From contig JAGAZG010000224.1 in NCBI GenBank assembly GCA_017940105.1, positions 1-10,708 of the forward strand: 10,708 bases of DNA. The letters are read 5' to 3'. How positions within the stretch are numbered: the stretch's first letter is position 1; each line of letters starts with the position of its first letter. The notes under the pieces were generated by a model, which searched no databases, was not told where the DNA came from, and was given only the letters and a program-made list of their open reading frames with translations. The stretch is from Mailhella sp. Its GTDB lineage: Bacteria > Desulfobacterota > Desulfovibrionia > Desulfovibrionales > Desulfovibrionaceae. Of this stretch, positions 1 through 7,055 are shown one piece after another. Position numbers and translations under genes: made by a program.

Positions 1-1385
1 AAGCAATCGTGCAAAACATGCTCAACGCCCCAGGGCTTAAAGCGCGGCTGAACGCCATAGACAGCAAGGCCGGCGTCCTGGAATTTGCCGACAGCATTGG
101 CGTGCAGCAAAAGCTGGCCGGCTACCGCACAGCCATGCAAAACGCTGTTGCCGAGCTGCGCGCCTTATACGGTGCAGACAGGATACCCGAAGATCTCGAT
201 GCCGCCATGTCGCTGCAAATACACACGGGGCAAACCATGAAGAACTTGCTTAACGCCAAGTTCGAACCAACAAACCCCAGCGTTGTTGATGCCAAGGAGA
301 TGCAGGAGTACATTAAAGAAGAGCTGGCGTCCCCGGCGCAGCATATGGCGGTGGAAAAAGCCCTGTCCTCAAAGGCGCAGGCCATGGGCATCACGCTCAG
401 CAGGCGCGCTGAAGTCCTGCTTGCCAACGCTCTTCTCGAAAATCCGGCAAACAAGACCGCCATGGATGCAGCCGCCGATCCCGAGACCCTGCAAAACGCC
501 ATCGATGGCATGGAACTCGATGCGGTCCTGCAGACGCAAAAGCAAAAGGTCGAAACGCTGTACGGCATGTATGCATCCCAGGTTCCGCCGGAATCCCGCG
601 CCCTTCTGCGTGCGTTCATCGAGGGCTGTCCATTCGCTCCTTCCACGGCTGCCGCTTCCGAAGCCCTTGTGAAGGACATGGCCGGACGCATAAAGGAATG
701 GAAAAACCTAGACGGATCCGAACAGGTCCGGCAACCGCTGAACGACGTCTTCAAGGAGACTTTCAGCAGCGACCTCCAAAAGCTGCAGGACGCCCCAGGC
801 GAAAGCACCAAGTACACGGACAACATCTACACTACCATGCTCGTGGATTCCCACCGCAACAGTTTCAGCATCAACGGCACGCCCACGGGCGGCACAGGCA
901 AGACGAATGCCGTTGCCCATCAGGAGATCACCACCGCCCTCAAAAACGCCGTTCCCGATCCCAGGGACCAGCAGATGCTGAGCAAGCTGATGAACCAGCG
1001 TATGTGGGCCAACATGATGATAACGGTCACGACCGGCATGCTGCCCAATGGCACCATGCTGGACGGCCTGCCCGGCGGCAGCACCCTGCCGTCCACGCCT
1101 CCCGGCAACAATCCGATGCTGCAGGACCTCCAAGGCCATCCCGCGACGTTTGCCGTGACCGTGTCGCCGGACAAGAAGACGGCCCGGGTGACGGCCACCA
1201 TGACGCAGCAGATCAATTTCCTGGGCTCCATGCGGATCGACGGGAAAATGCCCGGCATCGGCGGGGTAAAGCTGACGTTCGATTTCCAGATCAACCTGAA
1301 CGCCCACGAACAGGGGCAAAGCGTGACCGACTTCAGCATTGGCCAGGAAGTCATGTCCTTGGAACGCCTGAACGCAACGTCTTAG
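1..1385 (+). CDS. Large protein of unknown function, 3' part; candidate T3S effector
   Basis: The reading frame is open from base 3 to the TAG at 1383-1385 with no stop before the window edge, so the true start lies upstream. About 460 residues are visible. Roughly the first 270 are Ala/Leu/Met-rich and helical, rich in Lys, Glu and Gln, with no membrane segment. A flexible Gly/Thr/Pro/Asn-rich stretch follows (around SINGTPTGGTGKT, and again GGSTLPSTPPGNN). The last 80 or so residues alternate polar and hydrophobic positions (for example TFAVTVS, ARVTATMT, KLTFDFQINLN), suggesting a beta-sheet tail. I do not recognise a family. The helical-body-plus-beta-tail layout resembles the 1400-residue protein downstream, and a T3S-type chaperone gene lies in between, so a second effector served by the same locus is plausible. 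It could also be an unrelated cytoplasmic or structural protein. The coding call is firm; the function is a guess. Confidence 0.85.
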   Translation, partial: AIVQNMLNAPGLKARLNAIDSKAGVLEFADSIGVQQKLAGYRTAMQNAVAELRALYGADRIPEDLDAAMSLQIHTGQTMKNLLNAKFEPTNPSVVDAKEMQEYIKEELASPAQHMAVEKALSSKAQAMGITLSRRAEVLLANALLENPANKTAMDAAADPETLQNAIDGMELDAVLQTQKQKVETLYGMYASQVPPESRALLRAFIEGCPFAPSTAAASEALVKDMAGRIKEWKNLDGSEQVRQPLNDVFKETFSSDLQKLQDAPGESTKYTDNIYTTMLVDSHRNSFSINGTPTGGTGKTNAVAHQEITTALKNAVPDPRDQQMLSKLMNQRMWANMMITVTTGMLPNGTMLDGLPGGSTLPSTPPGNNPMLQDLQGHPATFAVTVSPDKKTARVTATMTQQINFLGSMRIDGKMPGIGGVKLTFDFQINLNAHEQGQSVTDFSIGQEVMSLERLNATS

Positions 1386-1395
1386 AAAGCCTGCA

Positions 1396-1407
1396 CAGGC
1401 ATGCCTG
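1396..1407. repeat. 12-bp perfect palindrome just after the stop codon
   Basis: CAGGCATGCCTG reads identically on both strands and begins 11 bases after the upstream gene's stop. It could be a dimeric-protein site or a small RNA stem. It lacks a loop, so it is not a terminator by itself. Confidence 0.5.
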
Positions 1408-1415
1408 CGCACCAG

Positions 1416-1449
1416 TTTTTTGGGGAGGGAATCCCTCCCCCCCAAAAAA
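1416..1449. repeat. G/C-rich hairpin flanked by T6 and A9 runs
   Basis: T6 (1416-1421) is followed by GGGGAGGG, loop AAT, then CCCTCCCC, three more C, and A9 (1444-1452). The 8-bp G/C arms pair perfectly, and the T and A runs can extend the stem after a CCC bulge. The U run precedes the stem and the A run follows it, the reverse of a Rho-independent terminator on either strand. It may protect the 3' end of the upstream transcript or cause pausing. The structure is clear; the role is not. Confidence 0.5.
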
Positions 1450-1471
1450 AAACGTCCGCAACGAATATCAC

Positions 1472-1518
1472 AGACTTCTGGCCGGGATGCGTCCGTACCG
1501 GCCTGAAGGCAGAAGTCT
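1472..1518. repeat. Nested inverted repeat upstream of the chaperone gene
   Basis: AGACTTCTG (1472-1480) is the exact reverse complement of CAGAAGTCT (1510-1518). Directly inside the left arm, GCCGG (1481-1485) pairs with CCGGC (1498-1502). The apical loop is about 12 bases and there is a 7-base asymmetric bulge on the right. No strong U tract follows (only TAAACC), so it is a poor terminator. It lies 91 bases before the chaperone start and could be a leader structure or an operator for the effector locus. Confidence 0.45.
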
Positions 1519-1609
1519 TAAACCAGAACGGAAATAACGATAAACAGCCGTCGCCTGCGCCGACTTTCCGGCACGATGCTGACCCTTTCAATGGAACTGA
1601 GGAGTACTC

Positions 1610-2041
1610 ATGGAATATACTTCGCTTCTGCGTGAATTAAGCAGCACCCTTGGATTTGACCTTGCCATCTCTGACAGTGGTACATGCGGCATCATTTTTG
1701 ATGAGGATGAGGTCATGTTTGAAATCAATGAAAAACGCTTGTTCATCATAGCAGATCTAGGTTCTTGCAATGGGCGCGAAGACGCCTGCATGAGCCTGCT
1801 CAAGGCTTCCAACCTCGGACTGGAAACAGGATTTTCATGCCTTGGCATCGATGATGCCCGCGATCAGTTCACACTCTGCCGCATATTGGAAGGAGACCTG
1901 TCATATCCTGATTTTGAAAAGCTGCTTGCCATATTCGTCGAAGCGGTCCGCTACTGGAAAAAATGGCTCAGCCTGCCGCCTTCTGACGCATATAAGGAAA
2001 CTCCTGCCATCACGTTTGGAGACAACGTGCTAAGGATATAA
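1610..2041 (+). CDS. CesT/Tir-type class I type III secretion chaperone
   Basis: This 143-residue acidic protein has the length and pattern of T3S effector chaperones of the CesT/SycE/DspF class: homodimers that bind the N-terminal part of an effector, keep it secretion-competent and dock it at the T3S ATPase. It opens with a helix (LLRELSSTLGF, about residues 6-16). Strands follow around GIIFDEDEVMFEIN (27-40) and RLFIIADLG (43-51), then a helix and turn (59-82, MSLLKASN then CLGID), a strand around FTLCRILEG (87-95), and a terminal amphipathic helix DFEKLLAIFVEAVRYWKKWL (101-120). There is no signal peptide or membrane segment. The start is supported by TGAGGAG at 1598-1604, five bases before ATG. 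The giant gene begins 84 bp downstream on the same strand, the usual chaperone-effector order. These chaperones are poorly conserved in sequence, so the call rests on pattern and context. Confidence 0.75.
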   Translation: MEYTSLLRELSSTLGFDLAISDSGTCGIIFDEDEVMFEINEKRLFIIADLGSCNGREDACMSLLKASNLGLETGFSCLGIDDARDQFTLCRILEGDLSYPDFEKLLAIFVEAVRYWKKWLSLPPSDAYKETPAITFGDNVLRI

Positions 2042-2125
2042 AACCGCCCAGGTTCATTCTGCCCATTTCGTTTACCTTGCGGCAAATTAAAATACGACGC
2101 AGATAACAAAAAAAAGAATTCCTCC

Positions 2126-5100
2126 ATGTCACAGGTTAATTTGAACAGTGCTGTACAACCGCTTCATTCAGAATCCCAGGAAATTACCGCATCCCGTTCA
2201 TCAGCTGCTCCGTCTGCACCAGAGTCTGATCCCGCTCTCGCACACGCCAGTCCTGCTCCGCAGCAGGAGCACCGGGTAAGGCAGATGGAGCAAACTTTCC
2301 CAAAAGCAGACGAAGTGCTGTGCAACGCCCGGCCAGCTGGGGCCGAACCAGAGCCCGGCGTAAATGAGAATGAATCTGCAAAGTTTCTGTTTGAGGATGA
2401 AACGTGCCCTGCTGCCATAGCCAATGCCGAAGAAATCCTTGAAACCGTGTTTGATGGACTGAAAAAGGCGGACGCGAAAGAGATTGAACGGCGAGAAAAA
2501 ATTATCAATAAAGCGCTGGACAAACTGCCCGATGACGCTCCGCAGGCGCTTTTCTCAGGATTAGCCACAGCACTGTCGCATTTGGGTGCGCTCTCCATGG
2601 GGCGCAGCATCCTGGCTGATATGCAAGCAAAAAACAACGAGCTGAAAAACGCCGCTCCGCATGAGCGCCCAGCCATGCTTGAAGAAATGCAGGGACTGTG
2701 GCAGGCGCTTGAAATGGCCGAACAGGGGCTTGCGCGCGAAGAAAACAAAGCTTCGGCCGCTGTTGTGCTTTTCTGCGAGGATATTGCCTCATGCCGTGAA
2801 GCCATGCGCAGCATGATCGCGCTGGCCATGGAAGGACTCATCCCGCAGGACACGAATGAAATCGTACGTCATGGGCTGATGTCCGATGCGGTATGTGATG
2901 CCCTTGCCACGCTTAAGCTGACCACAGGAGCACCTCTTTCCAGCATAGCCTCGCCCATCGCACAGGCCATGTCTGCCGCCCAGACTGTGCTCAACCAGCG
3001 CGACATGGAACTCTCGCTGCCTGCCATCCTGGATGCGCTCGCCGCTGACACCAGTCCGCAGAATGTCAACGCTATGGCGGACTACCTGTTCATGGATTCC
3101 TACCCGGGCACCATGGACGCGGCTTTGCTGCTCAAAAAGGCACTTGTTCCGCAGAATCCGCAGGCACTGCAGGGAGTGAAACTCCTGCATACCCTGGGGG
3201 CCGCACGAAGGGCGATCTTTCAAAAACTCTTTGCCGAAGGAGTGCAGAATCCAGAAACGTCATCGTCCGTGCATGGTTTTGACCTGACCCTTGAGCAGAT
3301 GAAAAAGCTCGCCGGCCGCGAAGGCGTGCGCGACATGGGCTACCAGATAGCCAATCTCATCGCCCTGGAAGTTAAGGCCTGCCGTTCAGGTCTGCTGGAC
3401 AACGTGTTGCTTCATCTCAACAAGGGCAAAACGGAAGACGACCTTCCCCTGCTTCGCGAAAAGGCGGCTGCCGATACCATGCGCAAGTCCGCCCTTATGG
3501 AAGAGCTGGGCGTGGCGCGCATCGTGCAGAGCCTGACTGCCATTGATCCAGCCTCCAGCTCTGCTGACGACATTGAATTGGCAATGATTGAGGCGGCCCG
3601 ACGCTTCGCCATGGGACTCATGGGGCTGACTTCTGAAGAAAAAATAGGCAAGGCTGTTGCTAAAAGCGCTAAAGCCATGCAGTCAGCAGCAAATGCTGGA
3701 GCAAGGGAAGGATTCTTTTTGCAGGGCGCACAGGCAAAGGCTGCTGATTTTCTGGATAGCCTCACCGTAAGAATCACAGGCGTCATTGATCCGGACAAAC
3801 GCCCGGTTTCTGGAGACCCGGACGGAACAAAGCGCAAGCAGATGGACGGAGCCATGCGAATGATTTATGGCCCTATGTTCATGCAGATGAGCAGCGTCAG
3901 CAAAAGATTGCTGACGGGTACTGGAGACAATGACCTTGCCAAAGATCAGGCATTTCTAGCAGAAAAACTTAAGCAGTTCGGGATAAAACGCTCTCAGATT
4001 GATCAAAGCATTCTCGCCATGCTGCGTCTTTCTCCCCTGGAAGACCGCCGCGAGGCTCTGAGAGTCAGACTGGCAGCTCTCCGCGAGCGCAGTTCTTCTT
4101 CTCTCATCTCGTCCATGAAGACGGCCGCCAAAGCGCTGGGCAAGGCCCCTTCGCGCAAGGCCGAAGCCGAGCGTCTGGAGGCAGCGCGCAACGTGCGCAG
4201 GATATTCAATATGCAGAAGCGCATTGACTCGCTTACTGAAGAGCTTGCCGCGCAGAATGAACCGGACGCTGGGCGCATGCAGGAACTGAGCACGCTGCAC
4301 GTCCAGATGCACGGACTGCTGCTCAAGCTGGACGGCATAGACCCCGCGACACTCCTGCGCATGCGTCCGACCGGAAGAATCCCTGTGATCGAAGAACTTT
4401 CCGGCTCTTTTGAAGCAGCCCGCGCAGTCATTTACCTTGCAGGGGACTTCCGCACAAAAGACAGGAAAGAGATCGCGTCTCTGGAGGCGGAGATTAAAGA
4501 AATCGACCAGCAGCTCCGCAATTCCATTGACCAGGCCTGCGCGCTTTTTGGTTCGGACAACGTGGGCCAGCTTAACCGTGCCATTACGGCTGCATTCATG
4601 GACGTATTCGTGCAGTCAGGAGCTGAAGCGGGAGAATTCCATCCACATTCCCCTGCAGTCATGGATAAGGTGCGTGCCAGGCTGAACGAATGGGGCATAC
4701 CGGCAGGCGGAGGAGGCCTCATTGAACTGCTGACTCAGCGCATGGCAAATCGGCTCTCCACGCCCGATGGCAACCTCGATGTCAACCGCATCGACATTAT
4801 GGCTTCGTTAAACATGCAGAATAAGGCCATACGTCTGGCAGCAGACCAGCAGATCATTGAAGAGCAAGGAAATGACGAGCTCACCTCCCAGACAATAAAA
4901 CGGCGTGATAACATAGCAGCCCAGATGGTTCAGCGCAACCAGGAGGCACGCCTTTCGCACGGTCTGGGCAGCACCTTGTCAGCGCTTGGCCGAGGCGAAG
5001 GATTTGTCTTTAATATTTCCAAGGGGTTAGAGATAGGGCTGGAGGCCAACCCTGATACTTCCAGCATTGTAGATGCAAGTATTGCCTATCTCACGCCCAG

Positions 5101-6328
5101 CGTCACCATTGGAGCCCTGCGTGAAAATGAACTCGCCGTACATGCTGACGGCCAGGGCGGATTCATGGTTTCCATGGGAGCGGAGACCACCGGTTCTCTC
5201 GGCATCGGACTGGAGTTTACGCTGGGGAGTTTTGCCCTCAACGCCCCCGATGAAGAAAAAGGCGAAAAAGAACCGGCCGTTTCGTTTGAAGCCAAGGTTG
5301 CCACAGCCAAAGCCAGTGCCAGGTATGAGCGAGGGTCAGCCAGCGGAGTCATGCTGCATTTCTCTTCGGCCGACGCCTGCCGTGCCTTTCTCTCGGACTA
5401 CATGAAGCCAGGCTCAGCCCGGCACAGGAAGAATGGCGGCGATCTGTGGCTCACATGCGACAGGCTGTTCACCGTTGAAGGCGGCCATGTCACCAAGTCA
5501 TTCAGCATGGGAGCTACCCTGGGCAGCCTTGAAGCCGTATGCCTGTTTGCCAAGGCAGCGGTTAACGGACCATCAGCTTCACTGGAGCTTTCATCCACAA
5601 GGCGTTCGTCCACCGAGCAAAACGCTCATGGCTACACTGAAGTCTTGCAGACGAACGGAAAGGTGAGCTTTACTATTAACAAAGGCATCAACGCAGCCGC
5701 AGAACTTTCCGTTGAACCCGGCATTGATGGTGGACTGGACTTTAAAGGCGGCGGACATGATAAGAATATCAGTCCGTTTAAAAAAAGCGAGTACACGTGG
5801 GAACCAGCCTCCGTTACCTTCATCTCACGAACGGAACGCATGTACGACGGCACCATTGCTGGCGGCAGTACTATTCAGTGCTCCATGGCAAAAGGCTCCA
5901 GATCGATCGAAGAAGTGTTAGCCGCACTTGGACTTGACCAGGAGCAGCGCGCAAACATGCAGGATCCGAACAACGCATTCGCTGCCAGGATCATGGACGC
6001 ATTTGACGCCGCCGGAAAAGAAGACAGCATTTCAGTAACCTGGAGGCTCAGCCGGCAGGGGCTTGCCCGGCTTCGCGGCATGGAAGCTTCCATGCGTCTG
6101 GCCCGCCTCAACGGCGGCAGCGCCGGTGGAAAAACGCTGGCTCAAATGCAAAAAGAGTACAGCCAGCTTTTGACCGACCGAACATTGTATGAACCTGCGG
6201 AATTCAGCGTGGAAAGCAAAGAAGAAAAAATCAGCAGCAGTCGCAAAGTGCTGGCCTACAGCCAGAGCCAGACATTGGCTAACATAGGCAAGATTTCGGT
6301 AGAACTTGTGGAAGCAGATGCCGCCTGA
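2126..6328 (+). CDS. Giant putative type III secreted effector with beta-rich C-terminal region
   Basis: This is a 1400-residue protein with no Sec signal peptide or hydrophobic membrane helix. Residues 1 to about 85 are Ser/Ala/Pro/Glu-rich and look disordered, as in T3S secretion signals. Residues about 90-950 are helical, with coiled-coil-like stretches near 678-710 and 776-805 and one WxxxE sequence (W192-E196). Residues about 957-1305 are rich in Gly, Ser and alternating hydrophobics (GFVFNISKGLEIGLEAN, GFMVSMGAETTGSLGIGLEF, GKVSFTINKGINAAAELSV), like successive antiparallel beta strands. The last 95 residues are mixed. The preceding gene looks like its chaperone. The layout recalls AvrE/DspE-family effectors (large, DspF-type chaperone alongside, C-terminal beta-barrel pore), but I cannot point to family-defining residues. 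No good Shine-Dalgarno precedes the ATG; A8GAA lies 8-18 bases upstream, suggesting an A-rich, S1-dependent or coupled start. Coding is certain; the secreted-effector role is inferred from the neighbour and architecture. Confidence 0.8.
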   Translation: MSQVNLNSAVQPLHSESQEITASRSSAAPSAPESDPALAHASPAPQQEHRVRQMEQTFPKADEVLCNARPAGAEPEPGVNENESAKFLFEDETCPAAIANAEEILETVFDGLKKADAKEIERREKIINKALDKLPDDAPQALFSGLATALSHLGALSMGRSILADMQAKNNELKNAAPHERPAMLEEMQGLWQALEMAEQGLAREENKASAAVVLFCEDIASCREAMRSMIALAMEGLIPQDTNEIVRHGLMSDAVCDALATLKLTTGAPLSSIASPIAQAMSAAQTVLNQRDMELSLPAILDALAADTSPQNVNAMADYLFMDSYPGTMDAALLLKKALVPQNPQALQGVKLLHTLGAARRAIFQKLFAEGVQNPETSSSVHGFDLTLEQMKKLAGREGVRDMGYQIANLIALEVKACRSGLLDNVLLHLNKGKTEDDLPLLREKAAADTMRKSALMEELGVARIVQSLTAIDPASSSADDIELAMIEAARRFAMGLMGLTSEEKIGKAVAKSAKAMQSAANAGAREGFFLQGAQAKAADFLDSLTVRITGVIDPDKRPVSGDPDGTKRKQMDGAMRMIYGPMFMQMSSVSKRLLTGTGDNDLAKDQAFLAEKLKQFGIKRSQIDQSILAMLRLSPLEDRREALRVRLAALRERSSSSLISSMKTAAKALGKAPSRKAEAERLEAARNVRRIFNMQKRIDSLTEELAAQNEPDAGRMQELSTLHVQMHGLLLKLDGIDPATLLRMRPTGRIPVIEELSGSFEAARAVIYLAGDFRTKDRKEIASLEAEIKEIDQQLRNSIDQACALFGSDNVGQLNRAITAAFMDVFVQSGAEAGEFHPHSPAVMDKVRARLNEWGIPAGGGGLIELLTQRMANRLSTPDGNLDVNRIDIMASLNMQNKAIRLAADQQIIEEQGNDELTSQTIKRRDNIAAQMVQRNQEARLSHGLGSTLSALGRGEGFVFNISKGLEIGLEANPDTSSIVDASIAYLTPSVTIGALRENELAVHADGQGGFMVSMGAETTGSLGIGLEFTLGSFALNAPDEEKGEKEPAVSFEAKVATAKASARYERGSASGVMLHFSSADACRAFLSDYMKPGSARHRKNGGDLWLTCDRLFTVEGGHVTKSFSMGATLGSLEAVCLFAKAAVNGPSASLELSSTRRSSTEQNAHGYTEVLQTNGKVSFTINKGINAAAELSVEPGIDGGLDFKGGGHDKNISPFKKSEYTWEPASVTFISRTERMYDGTIAGGSTIQCSMAKGSRSIEEVLAALGLDQEQRANMQDPNNAFAARIMDAFDAAGKEDSISVTWRLSRQGLARLRGMEASMRLARLNGGSAGGKTLAQMQKEYSQLLTDRTLYEPAEFSVESKEEKISSSRKVLAYSQSQTLANIGKISVELVEADAA

Positions 6329-6353
6329 GAAAAGTGGCAGCCAGGCGAAGAAC

Positions 6354-6377
6354 AAAAAAACGGCATCGTGATTTTTT
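6354..6377. terminator. Possible weak bidirectional terminator between convergent genes
   Basis: A7 (6354-6360), a 10-base centre CGGCATCGTG and A followed by T6 (6372-6377) lie between the converging ends of the giant gene and the FNT gene, overlapping the FNT stop codon. Each strand reads A-run, short core, T-run. The core pairs only CG with CG, so the hairpin would be weak. A 6-bp inverted repeat CGCCTG/CAGGCG (6322-6327, 6342-6347) just before it may contribute. Confidence 0.3.
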
Positions 6378-6975
6378 ACCGGGACAGCCTGTTAACAAGC
6401 TGTCCTCCAATGCCGTTGCCGACAAAGCAAATGGCAATAAAAAGAATGGCTGACAGCAGGCTGCCATGCCCGAACATCAGGTAAAAGCAATTGGCCACGC
6501 TGTGCTCGGCTCCAATGAGAATGAACACCATGACTGACGCAATGGTGATAAAGCTCTTGGCCGTATGCACTTCCCTGTCTGAACGCCATGCAGCGACGCC
6601 AATTTCCATAAGAGCTCCGCAAATGACGGCGGCAAACAAGACCTCGTGCCATGGACGGACAGCCAGCTTGGCAGCCGCAATGGCTCCAAGCTGCTGCATG
6701 CACTGCAGATGAGCCATAAAAACAAAAACAGCAAGCAGGCAGCATCCAAGCAAGTTGCCAAGAAAAATGACAACAAGGTCAAAGAAGTCAGCGCAGCTGC
6801 GCGCCATGCCGGCCATGCCTGTATACAGCTTGCGCCTGTACATGACGACGGACATCAGGCCGAGAGCAAAGAGCATGGCTCCAACGATATGATTTTCAAC
6901 CGAAGCATAAGCGCAGCAGCCCAGGCTTATAAGTACGCCGGCCATAATTGCCGGGATGAAGCAACGTGCAATCAT
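6376..6975 (-). CDS. Formate/nitrite transporter (FNT) family channel, short form
   Basis: FNT proteins (FocA, NirC, the hydrosulfide channel HSC) form pentameric inner-membrane channels for small monovalent anions or their acids. Six membrane segments are visible at about 6-25, 28-46, 64-87, 111-130, 141-167 and 172-193. Family marks are AGVLISLG in the first segment, the LYTGM loop (50-54), LGNLLG (72-77), GAEHSVAN (155-162), whose H158 matches the conserved pore histidine, and GNGIGG (186-191). At 199 residues it is shorter than the usual 250-285: it lacks the N-terminal helix and ends just after GNxxGG. The usual ILCNW-type motif of the fourth segment reads VICGALME, so the conserved Asn is missing. 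The start follows a perfect AAGGAGGT at 6981-6988 (read leftward). It lies 80 bp downstream of the TauE/SafE gene and is probably co-transcribed. Formate, nitrite, sulfite-related or hydrosulfide substrates cannot be told apart from sequence. Confidence 0.8.
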   Translation of the reverse strand: MIARCFIPAIMAGVLISLGCCAYASVENHIVGAMLFALGLMSVVMYRRKLYTGMAGMARSCADFFDLVVIFLGNLLGCCLLAVFVFMAHLQCMQQLGAIAAAKLAVRPWHEVLFAAVICGALMEIGVAAWRSDREVHTAKSFITIASVMVFILIGAEHSVANCFYLMFGHGSLLSAILFIAICFVGNGIGGQLVNRLSR

Positions 6976-6997
6976 GCAAAACCTCCTTCAAAATAAA

Positions 6998-7020
6998 GCC
7001 CTGGGAATTTTGTGCAGGGC
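6998..7020 (-). promoter_or_regulatory. Intercistronic hairpin before the FNT gene
   Basis: GCCCTG (6998-7003) and CAGGGC (7015-7020) form a 6-bp stem with an 11-base loop. Read on the minus strand the stem is followed by TTTATTTTG and then the FNT ribosome site. This resembles an attenuator or weak terminator that would lower FNT expression relative to the upstream TauE/SafE gene, or a processing site. Confidence 0.35.
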
Positions 7021-7055
7021 TGCGGCATTGCCCGCGCTGCATACATGATGACGCT

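Noticed and set aside
876..905. Walker A-like sequence GTPTGGTGKT in the first protein
   Set aside because: The required Gly/Ala five residues before GKT is a Pro, the stretch lies in a flexible Gly/Thr/Pro linker, and no Walker B or other NTPase motif was seen.
122..1445. Long leftward open frames opposite the first gene
   Set aside because: They are antisense shadows with Ser/Arg/His-rich composition and no domain pattern; the + strand frame has consistent protein-like composition and runs to the window edge.
1416..1449. Canonical Rho-independent terminator for the first gene
   Set aside because: The T run lies before the stem and the A run after it, so neither strand has the needed U tract after the hairpin.
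1519..1609. hrp-box or sigma54 promoter before the chaperone gene
   Set aside because: I found no GGAACC-N15/16-CCAC and no GG-N10-GC element with the proper flanks.
4994..6040. Autotransporter or outer-membrane beta-barrel
   Set aside because: The protein lacks a Sec signal peptide, the beta region is not at the extreme C-terminus, and the last residue is Ala rather than the aromatic residue usual for BAM substrates.
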